A stretch of DNA of 8,077 nucleotides from a bacterium (GTDB taxonomy: Bacteria; Zixibacteria; MSB-5A5; GN15; FEB-12). Under the pieces are notes generated by a model. That model saw only the letters and a program-made list of their open reading frames with translations, had not been told where the DNA came from and did not search any database. The stretch lies in the NCBI GenBank assembly GCA_030629485.1, contig DAOVOW010000075.1, positions 1 to 8,077 of the forward strand. Direction: 5' to 3'. This document shows positions 1 to 5,210 of the stretch, in pieces. The position numbers and the translations under genes were made by a program. Positions within the stretch are counted from its first letter, which is position 1; every line of letters starts with the position of its first letter.

Positions 1-3000
1 GAACAGGATGTTGGCAGTTATTTGGAGCAGTATCCGGCCCTAATGCTGGACCTGGCCACCAGTCACCAATTGGCGACCGGCTATGGGATCACGGTTGGTG
101 TCATCGACGGCGGTGTTGACGCCACATACGATGTCCTCGCCGGCGCTGTCCTGTCCGGTTACGATTTCGTGGACGAGGATGAGGACGCCTTCGACGAGCC
201 AGGCGGCACGGCCAGCGGGCACGGCACTTTTGTGGCCGGGGTGGTGCATCTGACCGCGCCTGATGCTCAGATCAGACCCTACCGCGTTTTCGATCCAAGC
301 GGCACAGGTGACGGCTTTACTCTCGCCCGCGCCATCGAACGGGCCGTCGACGACAGCTGTCAAATCATCAACCTGAGTCTGGTGCTGATGCTGGAGCACC
401 TGGCCGTGAAAGAAGCCATCGACTACGCCGAGAGTCAGGGTGTAACGGTGGTTGCAGCGGCGGGCAATGAGAGCAGTGACGCTGATATCTACCCCGCCTG
501 GTATGATAACGTTATGGCGGTGGCGGCCATCGACTCGGTTATGGCACTGGCGGATTTCTCCAGTTTCGGCGCTCATATCGACGTCTGTGCGCCCGGCGTC
601 AACGTCTACTCGACCTATCAGGACGGCTATTATGCCTGGTGGAGCGGCAGCAGTTTCGCCGCGCCGTTTGTAACGGGACAGGTAGCATTGCTCAGAGAGG
701 TCTCCCCCGCAGCCAATGGTACCGTCCTCCGATATGCCATCACCCAAACGGCTACCAACATCGACGCTGTCAACCCTGAATTCACTGGTCTTATCGGCGG
801 CGGCCTGATCAATCCGACGGCTTCGCTGGAAGAGATCACCAACCTGGCTACGGCTACCGTGGCGCCAGACACTCTGTTTTTCGAACTCTATGAAGGTTTG
901 ATACCGTTTACGCCACCATCAGAAATAACCTTTCTGTATTCGTCGAACGCGCCGGCCGATTACTACGCGGAAATCGTCGATGACGGGAACGTATTTTCTT
1001 TCCTCCCGGACAGCCTCGGGGTGACCAACGATTCGATCTTTGTTCAAGTAGATCACTCCGAGTTGACGGTCGGCACCTATTATAACATCGTCCTGTTTCA
1101 CGTCACCGAGGCACCGGAACCGGCCGTGTTGACTGTCTGCGCCAACATTCTACCATACGATTCATCGGTAGTCGCCTGGGCCACACCTGACCATCTTCTG
1201 TTCGATGCTGCCTCAAACCAGGAACCAGCGATGTCTCAGTGGGTCTATTTGCAGTCGACAAACGCACCGTCCGATTTCCTGGGTCAGGTGCTTGCGGGAG
1301 GTGATCAGTTCACATCGATTTATGATCCCTGGGGAACGACCGATGACAGCGTGCAGATCGTGGCCAATCCCAGTTGGATGGCTGGACCGGGAATATACAT
1401 CGACACCGTGGTATACTACGTTGACGGCGTTCCCGATCCGGTTGTGATCCCGATCTATCTTGGGATCGCCGACACCCTCCCGCCAGACACCTGTTGGGTC
1501 TATCCGGGGTTCCAGGCATTGTATGCACCCGAGGGTGTCGACTCACTCCAGTACGGAACGGTCTTCATTAGTTCCTCCAATGCCCCGGCCACTTACAGCG
1601 TGAGCGTGGTCGGCGTTGCGGATTTCATCTCGCTACCGAACCCGACCGGGCAGACGAATGACTCTCTGATGTTCGAAGTGTTCAGCGACAGCACAATGCC
1701 GGCCGGTATATACACGGACACCCTGGAGATTAGCGTCGAAGGTTGCGACAACAGCCCGAAGTATGCGGTCGTTTACCTACAGGTCGGCGATGTAGGTCCC
1801 ACCGGCGATACCTGTTGGGTCTATCCAATGTATCAGGCATTCTATGCACCGGGCGGGGTCAACTACCTGCAGTATGGCACGGTGTTCGTAGGCTCAAACA
1901 ACGCTCCGCAGCATTTCAGTGTAAGTGTATTGGACTATCCGGATTTCACTGTGCTCCCCATCACCGAAGGCATGAGCGGTGATACGCTCGTCTTCGAAGT
2001 CGTCAGCCGTAACTTCACGTCACCCGGCATCTACACCGACACGCTGTTGATCACCGTCGATAGCGTCGACAACAGTCCGAAGTTGGCCATCCTGTATCTA
2101 CAGGTCTACGAACCCAACAGTGACAGTCTCTGGCTGATACCGGATAGTCTTCAGTTCACGATTCCCGAGGGCAGCACCACCCTGCGATACGGCTACTCCA
2201 TGCTGTGGTCGAAATATAGTCCCAAGACCTATACCGCCTTCATCGATACGACCCAAATATGGCTGAGCCTGGTTGAAACCACCGGTTTGACCCAGGACAC
2301 GGTCGGAGTGATCGTGGATCCCAGCGGACTACCGGCCGGCAATTACTCGGAGATAGTGTGGTACATAGCGGAGGACATTTCGGACGACGCATTCCTGCAC
2401 GTACATCTCACCGTCACCTCCGGTCCGGTTGATGATGACAGTGTTATGCTCACGCCCGACACGCTGGTCTTTTACGCCGATGAGGGCAGCGAAGTGGTTC
2501 AAACGGGGTATTCGTGGCTGAGTTCACTCAACGGCCCGGCAGGCTATACGGCGATCAAGGACACTTCGTCTTTCTTCCTCTCACTGATCGACACGGCCGG
2601 AGTGACCAACGACAGCGTCGGTGTCACCGTCGACCCGAGCGGGCTGCCAGCCGGCGTGTACGGGGGACTGGCCATGTACTTCGTCGACGGAATCAGCCAG
2701 CCGGGATATCTGAACGTGTTTCTGGTTATCGATACAGTGATAACACCGCCCTCCGACAGCGCCTGGGTTCTCCCTGACCCGTTAAACTTCCAGGCACCTT
2801 TCGGCAGCACCGCTTTGCTGATCGATACGGCAATACTCTTCAGCAGCAACATGCCCGCGGTCTGGCACGGCTTTGTCCTTGGCGGCCTGACCAGCTTTAT
2901 GACCCTGCCAGACTCAGCCGGATTAACCAACGATTCGATCATCGTCTGGGTTGACCCGTCCGGGCTGGCCCCCGGTTGGTATGGCGATACCGTCGTCATG

Positions 3001-3324
3001 GACGTCTCCGGCGTCAGTCAGCCGGTTCTGTTGACGGTTATGCTGCATATTTATGAGACCGACTCGGTGAGCGGCGTACAGAATTACCCCAACCCGTTCA
3101 ACCCATCGACTGAGATCCGATTCAGTCTGCCGGCCGCATCGCACGTGAAGCTGTCGGTCTATAATATCATGGGGCAACTGGTAACCACCCTGACCGATCA
3201 ACGTCTGGAGGCCGGCGACCACGCTGTCGAATTCGACGGCAGTAACGTTGCCAGCGGAGTGTACTTGTACCGCCTCCAAACCGACGCGTCGATAGTGACA
3301 CGGAAGATGGTACTGCTCAAATAA
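1..3324 (+). CDS. Subtilisin-like (S8) secreted serine protease with seven tandem repeats and a T9SS type A sorting domain (5' truncated)
   Basis: The reading frame is open from base 1, so the N-terminus (signal peptide and any propeptide) lies outside the window; the TTG at 22 is an internal Leu codon, not a start. Counting from base 1, the visible 1107 residues begin with an S8 catalytic domain (about 1-277). Asp36 is in VIDGGVD, His74 in GHGTFVAG, the oxyanion Asn156 in AAAGNES and the nucleophile Ser218 in GSSFAAPFVTG (GSS instead of the usual GTS), so the triad is intact. Seven repeats of about 100 residues follow (roughly 286-1017), each patterned 'P..L.F.A..G...SSN.P...F..L....G.TNDS..V.VDPSGL.AG.Y.DT....V', resembling BACON/Ig-like beta-sandwiches. 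The last ~80 residues (NYPNPFNPST ... GVYLYRL ... TRKMVLLK) are a type A sorting domain, which in known systems directs outer-membrane export and surface attachment by type IX secretion. The likely role is extracellular protein degradation; the substrate is unknown. Confidence 0.93.
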   Translation, partial: EQDVGSYLEQYPALMLDLATSHQLATGYGITVGVIDGGVDATYDVLAGAVLSGYDFVDEDEDAFDEPGGTASGHGTFVAGVVHLTAPDAQIRPYRVFDPSGTGDGFTLARAIERAVDDSCQIINLSLVLMLEHLAVKEAIDYAESQGVTVVAAAGNESSDADIYPAWYDNVMAVAAIDSVMALADFSSFGAHIDVCAPGVNVYSTYQDGYYAWWSGSSFAAPFVTGQVALLREVSPAANGTVLRYAITQTATNIDAVNPEFTGLIGGGLINPTASLEEITNLATATVAPDTLFFELYEGLIPFTPPSEITFLYSSNAPADYYAEIVDDGNVFSFLPDSLGVTNDSIFVQVDHSELTVGTYYNIVLFHVTEAPEPAVLTVCANILPYDSSVVAWATPDHLLFDAASNQEPAMSQWVYLQSTNAPSDFLGQVLAGGDQFTSIYDPWGTTDDSVQIVANPSWMAGPGIYIDTVVYYVDGVPDPVVIPIYLGIADTLPPDTCWVYPGFQALYAPEGVDSLQYGTVFISSSNAPATYSVSVVGVADFISLPNPTGQTNDSLMFEVFSDSTMPAGIYTDTLEISVEGCDNSPKYAVVYLQVGDVGPTGDTCWVYPMYQAFYAPGGVNYLQYGTVFVGSNNAPQHFSVSVLDYPDFTVLPITEGMSGDTLVFEVVSRNFTSPGIYTDTLLITVDSVDNSPKLAILYLQVYEPNSDSLWLIPDSLQFTIPEGSTTLRYGYSMLWSKYSPKTYTAFIDTTQIWLSLVETTGLTQDTVGVIVDPSGLPAGNYSEIVWYIAEDISDDAFLHVHLTVTSGPVDDDSVMLTPDTLVFYADEGSEVVQTGYSWLSSLNGPAGYTAIKDTSSFFLSLIDTAGVTNDSVGVTVDPSGLPAGVYGGLAMYFVDGISQPGYLNVFLVIDTVITPPSDSAWVLPDPLNFQAPFGSTALLIDTAILFSSNMPAVWHGFVLGGLTSFMTLPDSAGLTNDSIIVWVDPSGLAPGWYGDTVVMDVSGVSQPVLLTVMLHIYETDSVSGVQNYPNPFNPSTEIRFSLPAASHVKLSVYNIMGQLVTTLTDQRLEAGDHAVEFDGSNVASGVYLYRLQTDASIVTRKMVLLK
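856..3051 (+). repeat. Seven tandem ~100-residue repeats within the S8 protease
   Basis: Approximate repeat bounds are 856-1143, 1177-1467, 1489-1785, 1810-2106, 2122-2418, 2437-2730 and 2752-3051. Each unit carries an aromatic strand near its start (LxF), an SSN.P-type motif (varied in units 5 and 6) about 25 residues later, a TNDS-like turn and a final 'G.Y.DT' strand. Units 3 and 4 are the closest pair: both open with TCWVYP, share 17 identical bases at the start (1489 and 1810) and sit 321 bp apart, which indicates a relatively recent in-frame duplication. The repeats probably act as a stalk or binding region between the protease and the sorting domain; the fold assignment is by pattern only. 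Confidence 0.8.
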
Positions 3325-3356
3325 CAACCGTGGTGATGTCGCGATCCCTCGGCTGT

Positions 3357-3388
3357 GGTCGCCTCTCGATGTGAGGGGCGGCCGTTTT
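3357..3388 (+). terminator. Intrinsic terminator of the S8 protease gene
   Basis: Beginning 33 bases after the stop codon, GGTCGCCTCTC (3357-3367) pairs with GAGGGGCGGCC (3373-3383). This gives an 11-bp stem with two G-T wobbles and a GATGT loop. GTTTTGATTT follows directly, a short T-rich run as expected for Rho-independent termination. Confidence 0.85.
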
Positions 3389-3529
3389 GATTTAAGCGGC
3401 GTGCAGAGACACTGCAATCCTTTTGCTCGGACTCGCCATGACGACAATCATGGCAATTTCAGAAAACTCCGGACCACTCGGCACCCAAACCGGGACGACG
3501 CGAGGAACAAAACTAATTGCATTTTTCTG

Positions 3530-3558
3530 TAGACATTGCGAAATCAAACCGATATACT
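3530..3558 (+). promoter_or_regulatory. Sigma-70-type promoter for the RRM gene
   Basis: TAGACA (3530-3535, 5 of 6 to TTGACA) and TATACT (3553-3558, 5 of 6 to TATAAT) are separated by exactly 17 bp. An AT-rich stretch lies just upstream. The predicted transcription start is near 3565, leaving a 5' leader of about 178 nt before the ATG at 3743. Confidence 0.65.
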
Positions 3559-3578
3559 TAAGTAGTTAGAAATAGTTT

Positions 3579-3611
3579 CCGTCGATGCTCTTGTCGAGGC
3601 TTTGTTTTTTT
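3579..3611 (+). terminator. Terminator-like hairpin in the RRM leader (possible attenuator)
   Basis: CC-g-TCGA (3579-3585) can pair with TCGAGG (3594-3599) across an 8-base loop, with one bulged G. The T-rich run TTTGTTTTTTT (3601-3611) follows immediately. The stem is short, so termination would be partial at best. Its position shortly after the predicted start site suggests an attenuator or the end of a short leader RNA; this is an inference. Confidence 0.4.
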
Positions 3612-3643
3612 CAATCAAATCTCTGATAAAGCTGAATGTGGAG

Positions 3644-3687
3644 ACTGAGGTGCAATGGTGCACATTAATGGGTCTATCTCAGTAGAC
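3644..3687 (+). promoter_or_regulatory. Leader segment with mutually exclusive stems before the RRM gene
   Basis: ACTGAG (3644-3649) is complementary to CTCAGT (3678-3683) and encloses a perfect GTGCA/TGCAC hairpin (3650-3663). The same 3' arm also lies in an alternative hairpin, GTCTA (3672-3676) with TAGAC (3683-3687), which cannot form at the same time. A TCCTCC stretch (3693-3698) just downstream resembles an anti-Shine-Dalgarno sequence. This could be a temperature- or protein-responsive leader, but no known RNA family is recognised. Confidence 0.35.
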
Positions 3688-3742
3688 ACGAATCCTCCGA
3701 AAGTTAGTTGTGCCGCTGGGAAAGACGAGACTGGAAGGTAGA

Positions 3743-4057
3743 ATGAACATCTACATCGGCAACCTGTCGTTTGACACGACAGACGATCAGTTGCGCCAAG
3801 CCTTTGAGGGCTTCGGCGAAGTTTCAAGCGTCAACATCATCAAGGACAAGTACACCGGTGAGTCAAGAGGATTTGCCTTCGTGGAGATGTCCGATCAAGA
3901 CGCGGCCATGGCTGCTATCAGCGGGGTGAACGGTCAGGATCTGAATGGCCGTACGTTGAATGTCAACGAAGCGCGCCCGCGCACCGATCGTGGTGGCGGC
4001 GGTGGTGGTGGCCGTGGCGGCCGCGACGGCCGCGACAAAAGCCGTCGGTCCTGGTAG
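3743..4057 (+). CDS. Glycine-rich single-RRM RNA-binding protein
   Basis: This 104-residue protein is nearly all one RNA recognition motif. RNP2 is IYIGNL (residues 3-8) and RNP1 is RGFAFVEM (42-49), with the RNA-stacking aromatics Tyr4, Phe44 and Phe46 in place. A basic Arg/Gly tail (about 77-104, a run of seven glycines then RGG-like repeats) follows. Small RRM proteins of this type occur in cyanobacteria and several other bacterial phyla, bind single-stranded RNA in the cytoplasm and are often cold-inducible; that role is assumed here. The ATG at 3743 is preferred over the in-frame GTG at 3710: GGAAGG (3733-3738) sits 4 nt upstream, and the RRM fold starts right at MNIYIGNL. The gene has its own promoter and terminator, so it is monocistronic. 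Confidence 0.93.
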   Translation: MNIYIGNLSFDTTDDQLRQAFEGFGEVSSVNIIKDKYTGESRGFAFVEMSDQDAAMAAISGVNGQDLNGRTLNVNEARPRTDRGGGGGGGRGGRDGRDKSRRSW

Positions 4058-4079
4058 AGTATCTCCAGGTCACTGACCG

Positions 4080-4138
4080 AAACACGAGAAGTTTCTGTGT
4101 TTGATGGAGGTCGGCCCTTGCCGGCCTCCTTTCTGTTT
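4080..4138 (+). terminator. Strong intrinsic terminator after the RRM gene, preceded by a second hairpin
   Basis: GGAGGTCGGC (4106-4115) pairs with GCCGGCCTCC (4120-4129): a 10-bp stem with one G-T wobble and a CCTT tetraloop, followed by TTTCTGTTT. Just before it, AAACAC (4080-4085) pairs with GTGTTT (4097-4102) around an inner AGA/TCT stem. A small GGTC/GACC hairpin lies at 4068-4078. The main stem-loop is a textbook Rho-independent terminator. Confidence 0.9.
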
Positions 4139-4383
4139 GGAGGACGATCTGAAGGTCGCCCCGCCACAACATGGGGACATCATTATGCTGGCAGCCCCTG
4201 TGACTCAACACAAATGTATTAGTTGCAATAAAGGGCGTAGTGTATTATCGCACATTATCATACATGCATCAATTGTCGGGCACGCTACGACGGCGAAGGG
4301 AACCCGAAGTACCCTGGATGAATCCCAGGACAGGGAAAAGAAAGCGAGATTCTGAACGTACCACACAAGCCGGTTTCCCGACC
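4139..4383. other. Intergenic region without a recognised gene
   Basis: Reading frames crossing this stretch overlap the RRM terminator or lack any recognisable motif, so none is called. It holds an AT-rich patch with the direct repeat ATTATC at 4244-4249 and 4254-4259 (10 bp apart, one helical turn), the 7-mer TGTATTA twice (4215 and 4241), and a CCTGG/CCAGG hairpin (4313-4329). These could be operator sites, but nothing in the sequence proves it. Confidence 0.5.
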
Positions 4384-4412
4384 TTGACATAGCTTACCCT
4401 GCCAACTATAAT
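4384..4412 (+). promoter_or_regulatory. Perfect-consensus sigma-70 promoter
   Basis: TTGACA (4384-4389) and TATAAT (4407-4412) are both exact and separated by exactly 17 bp. Transcription should start near 4419, giving a leader of about 29 nt for the gene at 4448. Exact matches to both hexamers with optimal spacing are uncommon in natural promoters and suggest strong expression unless an operator overlaps. Confidence 0.85.
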
Positions 4413-4447
4413 AGGTAAAGGCACTTGAAGCCCAACTTTACTAACCT

Positions 4448-4888
4448 ATGCCGAGACTTGTCGCGTTACTGCTGGTCGGCGCCCTTCTAACGGTGGCGCC
4501 TGATTGCTCAAATGATGATATCGTCGTTGGGCGGTGTGGTCCTTACGTCGATCTAGAAGGAACTGCAGAGATTCTATCGCTCCATGATGTTGACCCGGAC
4601 GCCAACAACTGCCCTCGCGATCCGGTAACGGTACTGTTTGTATTCAGACCTGATAATTCATCCGCGCGTGATGATTATCTTCATCCCCAGTGGTCGGACA
4701 CAAGCCACCTGACAGTTGGCGACGGCAAGAACCCCAACCTTGGCTGGACTGTTGGAGAGGGCCTTGTCCAGGGTTCGATTCATGATTGTGTACGTTCCGA
4801 GTTGACTTGGGGAGCCTGCACCCCGGTGGTGTTTGGATTCCCGGAGATAGATTTCGGTAAATGGAGCGACTCCTGCTTTGGTCCATAG
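4448..4888 (+). CDS. Small secreted cysteine-containing protein of unknown function
   Basis: The product has 146 residues and belongs to no family I recognise. It begins with a short signal-peptide-like stretch (MPRLVALLLVGALLTVAP, 1-18) and then an acidic mature part. Six cysteines (20, 30, 55, 114, 124, 143) could form three disulfides outside the cytoplasm. Cys20 lies just after the hydrophobic segment, but the preceding residues (APD) do not fit a lipobox, so lipoprotein status is doubtful. Alternating hydrophobic stretches (TVLFVF, TPVVFGFPEIDF) suggest a beta-rich fold. Met1 is the only methionine and is required for the signal peptide. No Shine-Dalgarno sequence is visible just upstream, which is odd given the perfect promoter. 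The gene is flanked by its own promoter and a palindrome cluster, so it appears to be transcribed alone. Confidence 0.62.
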   Translation: MPRLVALLLVGALLTVAPDCSNDDIVVGRCGPYVDLEGTAEILSLHDVDPDANNCPRDPVTVLFVFRPDNSSARDDYLHPQWSDTSHLTVGDGKNPNLGWTVGEGLVQGSIHDCVRSELTWGACTPVVFGFPEIDFGKWSDSCFGP

Positions 4889-4909
4889 AGGTTAGCTGTA
4901 GTTTCGCAG

Positions 4910-4963
4910 GGCGGGTCCGTCTTCGAACCCGCCAATAGTGGCAGGTTTGTCTTCAAACCTGCC
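4910..4963. repeat. Tandem pair of homologous 24-nt palindromes (REP-like)
   Basis: Two 24-nt hairpins, 4910-4933 and 4940-4963, are separated by AATAGT. Arms of the first are GGCGGGT and ACCCGCC (with an inner CG/CG pair); arms of the second are GGCAGGTTTG and CAAACCTGCC, a perfect 10-bp stem. Both have the loop TCTT. Two stem positions change in a compensated way (G-C to A-T at pair 4, C-G to T-A at pair 9), so pairing is conserved although the sequence is not. They may also terminate or protect the upstream mRNA, although no T run follows. Confidence 0.75.
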
Positions 4964-4970
4964 GACTGTC

Positions 4971-4994
4971 CATGGGCAAACAAGTTTGACCATG
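4971..4994. repeat. Third 24-nt palindrome next to the REP-like pair
   Basis: CATGG (4971-4975) pairs with CCATG (4990-4994), and the inner CAAAC (4977-4981) pairs with GTTTG (4984-4988), with one G-A mismatch between the two helices. It has the same length as the two upstream palindromes but a different sequence. Further small inverted repeats, GCCG/CGGC (5002-5013) and GGCG/CGCC (5011-5022), overlap just downstream. Confidence 0.6.
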
Positions 4995-5045
4995 CCACCC
5001 AGCCGGGTTCGGCGTTTACGCCACCAGTCGATATACTCATGCACA

Positions 5046-5074
5046 TTGACAATTTAGCTATTATTGCTTATTTT
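5046..5074 (+). promoter_or_regulatory. Sigma-70-type promoter for the C10 protease gene
   Basis: TTGACA (5046-5051) is an exact -35 element, and TATTTT (5069-5074, 4 of 6) lies 17 bp downstream in an AT-rich stretch. The predicted start near 5081 falls just ahead of the first arm of the leader's closing stem, which supports the assignment. Confidence 0.65.
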
Positions 5075-5080
5075 TGAGGT

Positions 5081-5210
5081 AGCAGGGTAAATCCACAATT
5101 GGGGGATGGTGGAAGACTCTTGTGTATACTGCGCAAAACGCTGGTACTCTTGGCGCAGCCACGGATTTACATACCGGCGGAAATGCCGATGATTAAGGCG
5201 AGGACAGATT
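5081..5210 (+). promoter_or_regulatory. Structured 5' leader of the C10 protease mRNA
   Basis: GTAAATCC (5087-5094) is exactly complementary to GGATTTAC (5163-5170), an 8-bp long-range closing stem. Inside it CTGCGC (5129-5134) pairs with GCGCAG (5153-5158), extendable by AA/TT with one bulge. A purine-rich unpaired segment (5095-5128) lies between the two 5' arms. A small CGGC/GCCG hairpin (5175-5188) follows, then the ribosome binding site. The layout resembles a cis-regulatory RNA, but it matches no riboswitch class I recognise. Confidence 0.45.
5197..5204 (+). promoter_or_regulatory. Ribosome binding site deciding the C10 start
   Basis: GGCGAGGA lies 6 nt before the ATG at 5211. Possible later starts (ATG at 5298 or 5304, immediately before the hydrophobic segment) lack such a site, so 5211 is preferred despite the long N-terminal extension it adds. 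Confidence 0.6.

Larger units (their letters stand above)
3389..3742 (+). other. Non-coding region upstream of the RRM gene
   Basis: No credible gene is seen. The first part holds two perfect small hairpins: TGCAG/CTGCA (3402-3416, 5-base loop) and GCCATGA/TCATGGC (3435-3454, 6-base loop CGACAA). Neither has a strong T run behind it, so their role is unclear. The second part holds the RRM promoter (3530-3558) and a leader of about 178 nt with further structure, described separately. Confidence 0.6.
4889..5045. other. Intergenic region dominated by inverted repeats
   Basis: Apart from the three 24-nt palindromes and the two smaller overlapping hairpins, no gene is seen. The minus-strand frame crossing 4780-5052 has no recognisable motif and overlaps both the secreted-protein gene and the palindromes. 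The region probably separates the two transcription units. Confidence 0.55.

Noticed and set aside
22..24. TTG as the start codon of the S8 protease
   Set aside because: The frame is open to base 1 and the upstream codons fit the protein; the gene is simply cut by the window edge, and a start here would leave no signal peptide.
40..747. Long minus-strand frame opposite the S8 catalytic domain (235 codons)
   Set aside because: It has no recognisable motif, lies wholly over a clearly coding catalytic domain, and is explained by the GC-rich codon usage of the real gene.
2923..3447. Minus-strand frame of 174 codons across the end of the S8 gene
   Set aside because: It overlaps the sorting domain and the terminator and shows no recognisable protein features.
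3710..3742. GTG start giving an 11-residue extension of the RRM protein
   Set aside because: The RRM fold begins at the ATG at 3743, which has its own GGAAGG site; the extension has no family support.
4223..4248. Promoter from TTGCAA and TATTAT
   Set aside because: The spacer is only 14 bp, too short for a sigma-70 promoter, and a perfect promoter lies closer to the gene.
4101..4355. Plus-strand frame of 84 codons after the RRM gene
   Set aside because: It starts inside the RRM terminator, has no ribosome binding site and no recognisable motif.
4910..4963. Tandem hairpins as a mini CRISPR array
   Set aside because: There are only two units with a 6-bp spacer, the units are palindromic but not identical, and no cas gene is present.
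4780..5052. Minus-strand frame of 90 codons across the palindromes
   Set aside because: It overlaps the secreted-protein gene and the inverted-repeat cluster and has no motif or promoter.
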